Source: Ciona intestinalis
Taxonomy: Eukaryota > Chordata > Ascidiacea > Phlebobranchia > Cionidae
Reading direction: 5' to 3'
NCBI RefSeq assembly: GCF_000224145.3
Contig: NC_020174.2
Location: 2,976,097-3,040,096 of the forward strand
DNA: 64,000 nt
Each line of letters begins with the position of its first letter. Position 1 is the stretch's first letter. The notes under the pieces are model-generated. The model did not search any database. It saw only the letters and a list, made by a program, of their open reading frames with translations, and was not told the origin of the DNA. Positions 12,466 to 21,910 of the stretch are shown piece after piece. Both the position numbers and the translations under genes were made by a program.

Positions 12466-12557
12466 ATTTCCCTGTGGTGTGTAATATAAAAGTTATACAG
12501 AAGTTGTAATATTGTATACACATGACATGTATAAAAATCCGGATTATGCTAATAATA

Positions 12558-12660
12558 ACAACTTTATTTGTTTCTTAGATTATGGTCGCGAAGGTTTATA
12601 AATATTTAAAATGGGAATAGGGTAGGATATAGCGACAAAACAACAGTGGTGCTAGTAAAG
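12558..12660 (+). repeat. Family C element, 5' half
   Basis: AATAACAACTTTATTTGTTT, then GGATATAGCGACAAAACAAC, matching the longer copies at 32643 and 33826. Confidence 0.55.
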
Positions 12661-12665
12661 AGTCT

Positions 12666-12842
12666 TCCCCCCACCTTATTTGCTAACCTCTATAACTACT
12701 AACCTCTAACCCCTATAACCACTAACTACTAACCCCTATAACCACTAACCCCCTAACCATCAACACCTAACCCCCTAACCACCAACCACTAACACTTTCC
12801 ACCAGCCTATTCTGCTATGTACCGGAAGATTCTTCACTAGTG
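12666..12842 (+). repeat. CCCTATAACCACTAA minisatellite element
   Basis: Degenerate tandem units of the CCCTATAACCACTAA type (about 12690-12790) followed by a unique tail CACTTTCCACCAGCCTATTC and GATTCTTCACTAGTGA. The same unit-plus-tail arrangement recurs at 57826-57970, so the whole block behaves as a dispersed element. It lies between the ZDHHC24 and stomatin starts. Confidence 0.7.
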
Positions 12843-13697
12843 ACAGAACAACTATATCCAAAATACCAGACAGTACACATCCCTAGATCGTTTTTTTAAC
12901 TAACATTATTGAATATCTACCTCATATTCTTACTACAGCATGCCGATCTTTGAATTGAAACAACGGTTAGTTTTCTATGTACATAAATGTAACCGCTAGA
13001 TGCCCTAAGAGCGCAATATTATCTGGAATCAGAGAATACGGTAGAGTATTCTTTGCTGGTATGTAGGCCCTGAGTTTCTAGAAGACGTGTGTTTTGGCAC
13101 GTTCTGGTTGTATACGTCAACTCTAAAAGTAATTCCTTTATTTCCACCCGTGTTTCCTACTTTTTGCTACACTCCCTCAAGTATAACGTATACATTAGTA
13201 GAATATCGTGTTTAAGAAAACAAACTTAGCAATCTGAATTACATAAAAAATGAGCAATCTGTATTATAACCCTTTGGATCAATAATTTATGCGGTTTTAT
13301 TTGTTTCGATCAACAGCAGTTACTGGTACATTGCCGCCAGCGAGCCATCGTGTAAAAGCGCAGCTGGAGAGCAGAGAGCATGCGTTAAGAGTAAGTTAGA
13401 TTGTGTGTGCGTGGTAGCTGTGTGAGAAGAGAGTTCGTCTAATGCTTTTTGAAGCCTGTTTATAATCGAACTAAACAGCGCCAGTGTATATTCATTTAGT
13501 AAGTAAAACTAAGTCAATTTGGAATTTAAGAAACCGGTAAACTGTTACAATATAGTATAAACATTAACGTAGCTACATTTTTTAAATAAAATGCAGACGA
13601 GCAGTTTCAAAAAGAAAAACAAGTTTACGCTATTGCGCACAAGGAATTTGACTTAAGGCAGTAAGTGCCGTGACAAAGCATACGGAATATTTCTGTT

Positions 13698-16600
13698 ATG
13701 GCCAGTAGTCTAAACGGAGAGGAAAACCCAGCACCAACAACGCCAATTCTAAAATGTAAGTGGTGGTGACGTTTACACATGTTTAATGTTGCGTATATTT
13801 TAGTACTGTGCTTTTGTTGCCATTCTGTTGCATAGCCGTGCTCGCGGTATCACACTTGAGTAAACCACGTTTTAAGTGGGCGTGGCGCGGGAAAACAATG
13901 GAATAGCTCAACAGCATATGTTGCGATGATTCGAATGTGTTTTATGCACCGCGTTTAGCGACTGACGTTTGCCGCGTTTAGCGACTGACGTTAAAGTTGG
14001 GCTGCTGCTTTTTTACGTCTAAATATTCTGACCTAACGAAAAAGATACATTTCGTGCACTTTAAATGTGGGTCAGAACAAAATATTTTTTATAGTAATTG
14101 AAATATTAAGGTATGCGAAACATCTAAACGATAGTATGTTAAGAAAAGTGTAAAATACCAAGTATCTTTCCACTACTTACGCCCAACGATGCTGTGGTAA
14201 CGAAAAGTCACGAGACAGCACGAGGTACTTCTATTTTCTATTCTCCCTAACGTCATATGCTTGTAGGACGTATTGTATTACCATTTCGTTTTTTTCTCGC
14301 GCGCGCGTGACACTACACACATACACGCATAGCGACGCGGGTGCGCTCGCTAATTCCTTTGCCGTCAGCATAGTTGAGTAGTACTGCGGCGGACAGGAGT
14401 GGGCCTCGTTTAGCTTGTGGGTTGTGGCTGCTCATGTGATTGTAATGTTGCCACAAAGAATAGATTATTGTGTGGGTCAGTACCACCATATTTTATTTAG
14501 CCGTTCTATCCACTATTTTCACATAATTCTGTATAGCTTAATAGGCTTACTGTTTTAATATTATACACATAACAGCAATGGAAATGCAGCAACAACAGGA
14601 AACCAGGCAACAGTCGAATGGCGAACAGTACAACAAGAATATAAATATATGTAAGTTTGCATGTGGGTGCGGACGTGCGGTGGGCACTTTTTATTTCTCT
14701 GTTGCATTAAAGTGAAGTTTGCAGAATTGAGAAATATACGGTCAGTTTTGTTCAATGCAGTGTCAGTTAAAAAGTCTGGTGTTTTAGCTAGCAAAGTGGT
14801 GTTTGCTTTGCAAATGGTGTTTTAGCCTAATTTAAAATAAGAAATAACCAATTTTATTACGGTATTAAGGGTTACAAAAGTTAGGATAGTTGTTTTTATT
14901 CCTTTAACTAAAGGAATACAATTGCTAAACCATGCAAAAGGAAACTAACAACCAATCTGCTACCCAGTACAACACTCAGATAAACACATGTGAGTGGAAA
15001 AAATTGCAAACCAATGTTGTTTTTGCATATGATTAGTGAAGGGACGAGGAAAAATAAAATTGATCAGAAAGTATCTTTTAATATCAGTGTTTTGTGTGAG
15101 AAATATGCATGCGAACAGAAGTTTTTGTAACATATATACATATTTTAATTTTGAAAAACTATGGGAAAATCTACCTTTAATTTAGCCATAAAATAATCAT
15201 ATAGTAGAGTTGGGGAAGATGGAACAGCTTTAGCACATATTATCCAAATATCTTTTTTTAAAACAATTAACAACGGTCTATGGAAGTCGTGAGGATATAG
15301 TTCTATAATTATGTTCTTTGTTTAATACTAAATGGGACAAGAAAATGGAGTTAAAAGGTGTCCCATCTTTCCCCATCCTACTACATATATAATATTTCCG
15401 CACTTTAAACATGCATGAAGTGGTGTTATGGTTTATTATATATTTTAAAACTGAACCTAATATGAACATTTAACACTTGTTTAATTTCAGCTGGTGAAGG
15501 AACTGAATATGGCTTCTGTGGGATCTGCCTTATGATCTTATCCGGCTTCATCATACTTATAACCTTCCCTGTTGCTATCTGCATGTGTGTTAAGGTAAGT
15601 AAGTATAAGATTATAGGCGCCAAACTTTTTTAAATGCAGGGGAGGCAGGGAAAGTTAGACACACATTTCTATGAAACAAATCAAATTTATTGGTTGTAAT
15701 TTTTACCGATCAATACAGTGTAAAAATTCTTTTTAGCTAATATTTTATATTGAATTTTAGCTAATGTTTTCCCAAAGATATTATAATTTTAAAAATTAGT
15801 GTGGTTCAAAATTACTTTTCAGGTTGTTCAAGAATATGAAAGAGCCGTTATTTTCCGTCTTGGGCGTTTGGCCAAAGGTGGCGCAAAAGGTCCAGGTATG
15901 TCGATAAGTTGCCTTGAAGTGAAAAGTAGAATTGCTAACTTTTTAACCACAATTCTTTAAGGCATCTTCTTCATCATACCATGCACTGATGAATATCGTA
16001 AAGTGGATTTGAGAACCGTATCCTTTGATGTCCCACCACAAGAGGTTAGTATTAGGAGGACAATGATTTAAGACACTTAAGGGTAATTTCTTAAACCGGT
16101 TGCCAATAGAGCTGTCTTCACTACTTTTGTTTATGCTGTGTATGCACCTTTAATTAGCAGATTTGAGAAATCTAGTGCTTCTCAAATTGTTAAAATGTAG
16201 TAACATTCAGTCGTTCATGGCATAAAACATGTCTTGCCAATTTTTTGGGCGCCCCTATTCTGACACCTATGGATGTTATCCTGTGGTTTTCTTTACAGAT
16301 TTTGACCAAAGACAGCGTGACAATATCAGTAGATGCTGTGGTGTACTACAGAGTCCAAGATGCCACCATGAGCATTGCAAATGTGGAGAACGCTGATGGT
16401 GCAACTCGACTGCTGGCACAAACCACACTGAGAAACATGCTGGGAACAAAGAGTCTGTCCGAGGTCCTTACTGACCGTGAATATATCAGTGCTGGAATGC
16501 AGGTAGGACTTGTTTTTAGTTAAGGTTAAAATTAAATTGTTATTTTTATACCAGGCATCTATGTTCAAAAAGAGTTTTATTACAGCAATTTGTCTTTACA

Positions 16601-19163
16601 ATTGCAATGCCATCATAAACCATCAGAAGTATGCTACTATAGTAGTGTGGTATTTCATAGCCACTGTAATCATAAAACCATAACTATCAGCAATCACTTA
16701 AATATATCTGTACGTGCACGACTATGTAAATGAATGATTCACCATCGTTGGCAAGGAAACTGGTTAAAAGGACAAAATGTTTAATAAAAGAATTGTTTAC
16801 TTAACAGACCGACCGTTTACCTTTAACACACAGAGTAGGCAAACTCAACAATCATTTTTTTATTATCTAGCACTGCCTATGAGCTATGTTAAGTGGTTGG
16901 ACAATACTCTTTGTGTTATTAGCTTTGGTGAATAGGTTTCTTGTTGAATAAGTGTTGAAATGTTTGCCCAAACGTCTTTTTACTTTATAATATAACATAA
17001 CACCATACATGAAACAAAATCTGCCTATTTGTTGTTTTGGACAATTAGGTTCTAGACTACATAAAGCAAATGGTGTCCAATGTTATATAAAAAATGGCAA
17101 CCTAAACAGTTTTTGAGAATTCAGTATGTAAACACTATTATTTATTGATGAACTGCTGCCTCCAGTTATTCTTTGGGTAGAATAAGCTGTTTAAAGCTTT
17201 GGGCAGGTGTGTTGCACGTCACCTAGGTAATTATTCCCACCTGTTACGATTTCCTTGTGGGACTCCTATGTTTCAATGAATAATTTATTATAGACTACAT
17301 TGGATGAGGCTACAGACCCATGGGGAATCAAGGTTGAGCGCGTTGAAATGTAAGTGAATTTTGCACAACAGTATTGGAAAATAATCTATATTCTATTGGT
17401 AAAATTATCATGGTAAAACGTTTTGTATATTGAAATGTTTAAAAGCAACAGGATTCAAGAAAAATCAATAACTCCAAAGCTCTAAAGCTAGTTCGTTTAG
17501 CTTAGCCAGTGGTTCAATGTCTTTTTTATCATGGCAACAGTAATGCTCTGTGAGCAGTGGCGCAGCCAGGAGGGGGGTTTCGGGGGTCGTGACCCCCCCC
17601 CTCTTTTAAACCAAAAAAAAAATAAAAAATAAAAAAAAAGTAAAAAAAAATATTTTTTTTGAAAATTTTATTAATTAAAACCTCCCCCTTATTTTTTTTT
17701 CTGGCTGCGGCACTGTCTGTAAGTGTGAACATAATTGGGTGTGAATTATTATGATTAGGCAGCTGTTAGTGGCATGCTTCAAAGCATATTTGTTCATGGA
17801 AGCAACATTAAACAAATGAAAGCTGTTTAAGCAAATAAAAAAGTACTACTGATTTCCAATACAGACAATATGTAGAATTGTGAATTGTATTATATGATGC
17901 ATATTCACCTTGATTAAATTCCTATTGATTAAAGATCAATATAACAATGCAACAATGCTGTCATTTCAAACTAGTCACTAGGTAAACAAAGAGAGCGATG
18001 ACTCATAGTCTCATAGTAAAACTTCAAGGAGTTCTTGGAATTTAAATGCACACGTGAAATTATTACAACATTATTTATTCCAGGAAATATTTTGTTAAAT
18101 GTATCTATTTAATTTCATTACTTAACTATAACATGGTCCTATTTTAATTTATGTTACGTAAAATTATTACAACATTATTTATTCCAGGAAACAATTTGTT
18201 ACATCTATCTGTTTAATTTTACTACTTAACTATAACATGGCCCTATTTTAATTTAAGTTACTAGCAATCTGAAATAATAAGTGTGCTTGTTTTTATTCCC
18301 TGTTTTATGACAATAACATTAACTTTATTTCTGTTCAAAAAAAGAATGAAATTAATTTGTATCACAGTAAGGATGTACGCTTGCCAGTTCAACTACAAAG
18401 AGCTATGGCTGCTGAGGCAGAAGCTGCAAGAGATGCACGAGCAAAGGTTATTTAACTTTCCTTAATAATCAATATTGCTGAACTTGGAAAAGCCCAGACT
18501 TAATAGATCTTTTCTAATTAAATTTGAGTGATGTTAGCGGAAGAATTCATTAACCCAGCATTGTTTTCTGTTCTCTTCTGTTATTATTAGCTTCAAATTA
18601 CTGTCGAATAGTTTCCGTTCTTAAATGATTAATAATAGGTTTCCACAAGTATTGCATACAAATGTTTGTTTTTATATCATCTTACATAAAAACAACTCAA
18701 CATGATTAATAATAAATACGGTCAATACGTCATCGTGGTCTCTTAGATCTGCTAGTGATGTATACAACAGGGAAACTATTGTCTGTTGTCTTGTTTCAAA
18801 CATTGGTGAATATCATTACTGAATTTACCATTGTGTTAAACCCTGATGAAGTCTATTCGAATTGCAGATGAAATGTGGAATATATTTTACGTTATATATA
18901 GCAGATTTGCTGGAAAGGACTTTATACATTCGCCTGGAAGCAGAAATAGCATAATAATAATATCATTGCAGGTTATTGCGGCAGAAGGTGAAATGAATGC
19001 TTCCCGCAAACTAAAGGAAGCTGCTGACGTAATGAGTGAGTCCCCTAACTCAATGCAGCTTCGTTACCTTCAAACCTTGACAGCCATCAGCTCGGAGAAG
19101 AATTCAACCATAATCTTCCCTCTGCCTATTGATATGGTGACCAGCCTCATGTCCAAGAAGTAA
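13698..19163 (+). CDS. STOM: Stomatin (PHB/SPFH membrane protein) with alternative first exons
   Basis: Common exons: 15491-15594, 15823-15895, 15962-16044, 16299-16502, 17294-17349, 18368-18446, 18972-19163. Three possible first coding exons, each ending in a phase-1 T before GT(A/G)AGT, all fit the same acceptor: 13698-13755, 14578-14650 and 14932-14989. The first gives a 282-residue protein (human stomatin is 288). After a short variable N-terminus comes the hydrophobic hairpin (about 28-52), then the PHB/SPFH domain starting VVQEYERAVIFRLGR, with DVPPQEILTKDSVTISVDA and VQLQRAMAAEAEAARDARAK, and the C-terminal oligomerisation and raft segment LQLRYLQTL-like and NSTIIFPLPIDM. Stomatins are monotopic inner-leaflet proteins that oligomerise in lipid rafts and modulate ion channels and transporters. 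Identity is firm; use of each first exon is inferred from splice phase. Confidence 0.95.
13949..13993 (+). repeat. 23-bp tandem duplication
   Basis: GCGTTTAGCGACTGACGTT occurs twice with a 23-bp period, in the intron after the first alternative stomatin exon. Contains TGACGTT, an ATF/CREB-like half site; a regulatory role is speculative. Confidence 0.7.
14578..14650 (+). CDS. STOM: Stomatin alternative first exon b
   Basis: ATG at 14578 opens 24 codons rich in Gln and Asn (MEMQQQQETRQQSNGEQYNK...) and ends T|GTAAGT, the same phase as the other two first exons. It resembles exon c in residue order, so the two look like a tandem exon duplication. Confidence 0.6.
14932..14989 (+). CDS. STOM: Stomatin alternative first exon c
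   Basis: ATG at 14932 opens 19 codons (MQKETNNQSATQYNTQINT) ending T|GTGAGT. Shares the order Q-x-ET..QS..QYN..IN with exon b, 350 bp upstream. Confidence 0.6.
15201..15386 (-). mobile_element. Family A MITE
   Basis: ATAGTAGAGTTGGGGAAGAT at the left, CCATCTTTCCCCATCCTACT at the right; about 100 bp before the first common stomatin exon. Confidence 0.85.
17547..17723. mobile_element. hAT-like MITE with 8-bp target duplication
   Basis: Element 17555-17715 starts CAGTGGCGCAGCCAGGAGG and ends TCTGGCTGCGGCACTG, inverted copies in the style of hAT elements. It is flanked by TCTGTGAG and TCTGTAAG, an 8-bp target site duplication with one change. Interior is C, T and A homopolymer. In a stomatin intron. 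Confidence 0.75.
18057..18264 (+). repeat. 104-bp tandem duplication in stomatin intron
   Basis: Two units beginning AAATTATTACAACATTATTT at 18057 and 18161, ending in TTAACTATAACATGG(T/C)CCTA and TTTTAATTTA. A handful of differences between units. Confidence 0.85.
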
Positions 19164-19531
19164 ATTGAAAGAAAGAATTGATCATGTAAAACTGGCATTA
19201 GTACTAATTCAACTAATCATTTTCTAAAACATAAGTATACAGATGTAATACAATAGTTGCACTGGTAAAAAATCTTTTAGATTGACTACATTCATTAGAT
19301 TTGCTTTAATATTCTTTCATTGGTATATTTGGGTATTAACATATTCCTCAACCTTGTATTTTGCGGATACAGTAAGTTATTGTAAATACCACCAACTAAA
19401 GATGTAGTTCTTGTGTATACAACAACGTGTGATTCTTTTTAATATTTCAGAGTTTCTTTTTTAATCAATACCTGAAAATCTTGTTCCTTCCAACAATTAA
19501 TTTCAGTATTGCATAACACTACACGTTATCA

Positions 19532-19537
19532 AATAAA
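19532..19537 (+). terminator. AATAAA poly(A) signal, stomatin
   Basis: AATAAA about 370 bp after the stomatin stop; further AATAAA words lie near 19720-19735. Confidence 0.45.
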
Positions 19538-20052
19538 ATTGCAACCCTTCAATAGTTCTCATTAGATATTGCATTATTGTTTTTCAGGTTTTAATCCCTT
19601 TGGTAAAGTAAAATATGAATATTGTAAGCCACTATGTAGCCTACTTTTATCTGCTTGTGCATGTGTTTTATTTTCATTTAAGCAAGCTTCATTGGCCTTT
19701 ATCAAAAAATTGGTATAATGTAAATAAATTAATAAATATGTTGTAACCTACCTACAGCCTATATGTGTTGTTTTTAGTACTGTGAGTTTGGTATGGGTTT
19801 TAAAAGGATAAGTCTAGTTTTCAGAGTTTTTTTTTTCTATCCAAATTTAACTCTGTTATCTAAAGCCTGTATGTATTGTTTTTGGTACTGTGAGTTTGAT
19901 ATAGGTTTTTATGAGATAAAGTCTCCAGTTTTTACTGAGCCTCATTCTACCCAAGTGTAATTTCAGTTCGGGATGTACTTTATTTACGGTGAAAAGTTGG
20001 GCGTAGGCTTGGTTGCTTTTTATGTAAAAAAGGATATTTTTACAGCTACACG

Positions 20053-20092
20053 GTTAAACCAAAGAGATTGGTTTTAATCTCTTTGGTTAAAC
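20053..20092. repeat. Perfect 17-bp hairpin
   Basis: Arms GTTAAACCAAAGAGATT and AATCTCTTTGGTTAAAC are exact inverse copies around a 6-base loop GGTTTT. Confidence 0.9.
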
Positions 20093-21430
20093 ACTGTTCA
20101 GGTATTTGGTAAACTGCCGTATCGAAGTCTAGTTGTTTTTTTAACCACAACTAATGAACCACGAACAGTAGCAATAGGGGTTTTTGGGGACTTCACTTCA
20201 AGTATAAATACATAAACAATGGTTTACAAAGAAACAGGAACACACAACCGTGTCGCTTTTAACCAACACAAATATAAGATCGTATTATCATTGCTTTTAA
20301 CACAGTGGTCAACAATAAACTGTGCACATTAATAATACTCCGTTGTCATAAAAAATAAACTGAAAGTAATAACATTCAGAATATGATAATTAAATTTTGG
20401 TTCAGTAAAGTTAACTGCCAATGTTACTGGCGAAAAGAACGGTAAACCAAAAGCTCTGCTAACACGAGTTATAGGACAGCAATGTTTGTTAAGCCAGAGG
20501 CAAATAGTTTACATTGATCATATATTTGTTGTAAAACAGTTGTACATACAGCGACTTTGATGATCCGGTAGTACGTATACGTATTACTTCCTATATAGCC
20601 TATATACCAGATTAAAAATAATGGCTTGCGTGAATGATAACAACGTTCACGCACAGTTTATAGTCGATACTGTTGTATTAAAGTTTAATAATTTAGCGCA
20701 AAAAAATAATGTGAAACATATCCCTCGCGCAAAAAATAAACTTGAAAATACGGCCTAAAAGTAAAACATCCGTCCTCTTTTAAATGGTTGGTGTGGTTCA
20801 GCGCTGGATGGTTTAGCAGCGGTGTTTGAACATGGGATGGATCGTGAGTCCCACCTTGCGGCGTAAAGATATCTAAAACAGGTTTAGTTTCTTCTTAGAG
20901 ATAAAACTAGAATTAAAATATAAGAAACATATAAATAAATAAAAGGTCACGATAACAAAGTACGGGAAAGTTTACAAAAGCGAAAAGACGGATATTAACG
21001 GCAAAACAACAGTTTAAAACACGCTTATTGATAAAACAGAAAAAGAAATAGCGTTTTGCATAATCAAACAACACAAAAAGGTAAATCATATATAATTAAG
21101 CAATATTAAAGTCTATATATATTCTTTGTTAGATTATTGAATATTTCGTTACAGCAGTCGGGATTTATTTTTATAAGAATGTTGAATGTTTTACCATAGT
21201 TTAATAAAGAAGTGGTTTTATAAGTTAACTGGTTTTGTTCAGAATCATAGAAACACTGTTTAGTAGTCCACAGAAATAAAATAAAAAAGAGATACAATAG
21301 ATATCATATAATGGGGTATTTAAACAAGTCCCAGCACCAATGAATGAATAGAGTTCGGTGTAGTAAGCGTCGTTGCTATGTTGTTTAAGGCAAATATTAA
21401 AACATGTAAGCTAAGGCATAATTTTTTTAC

Positions 21431-21580
21431 ATTTAACTCCCAAGCATATTCTGTTGTATATTTATCTTTCAAGTATATTCTATTGAATACACATAACTTT
21501 TAGGCATATTTTGTTGTAGGCCTATATTTAACTCTCAGGCATAATACAACAGAATATGCCTGAGAGTCAAAACAACAAAT
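21431..21580. repeat. Degenerate ~30-bp repeats ending in a palindrome
   Basis: Three units of the type TTTAACTCCCAAGCATATTC-TGTTGTATA run from 21431, then a palindrome (about 21528-21575) in which CTCTCAGGCATAATA faces TATGCCTGAGAG around ATACAACAGAA. Looks like an element that was duplicated and then inverted. Confidence 0.6.
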
Positions 21581-21910
21581 CATGCTTAAGAATTAGATTA
21601 CAAAATAAATAGGCCCGAGCTTAAATGTATTGGTATGTTATGTTGTTTAATTTTAGCTGTTTAATTTTCCTCCATGTTTGCTGTGTATACCATGTCTAGT
21701 TTTATCATTTAGATATAGTTTTGGCTTAAACACTCGTTCATTTGGAGAATAACAAGCTTGTCTAGCTAGACGTTTTATTGATTTTTTTAATAGACAAATA
21801 TTTTACTTTGTTTCAGATTTTATGCTCTGGTTTAATAAACATGGCAATACAGTTATTATTAGTAAATTCCTATTGATAATATCACTAAAAATTACTACAC
21901 TTAAAATAAA

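Larger units (their letters stand above)
12466..13697. promoter_or_regulatory. Shared start region of ZDHHC24 and stomatin
   Basis: The two genes start 1.2 kb apart on opposite strands, with only repeat units between. A possible untranslated exon of the stomatin gene ends with a donor-like GCGTTAAGAGTAAG at about 13383-13396. No TATA box stands out. Confidence 0.35.
19164..21910. other. Stomatin 3' UTR and intergenic stretch
   Basis: No gene recognised. Contains a diverged 65-bp duplication (about 19755-19820 and 19863-19930, shared TGTTTTT(A/G)GTACTGTGAGTTTG), a perfect hairpin (20053-20092), a family C fragment near 20985-21060 and a short repeat array ending in a palindrome (21431-21580). 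Confidence 0.6.

Noticed and set aside
12690-12790. CCCTAA-like units considered as interstitial telomere
   Set aside because: Units are CCCTATAACCACTAA-like and share a unique tail with another locus, so a dispersed element is the better reading.
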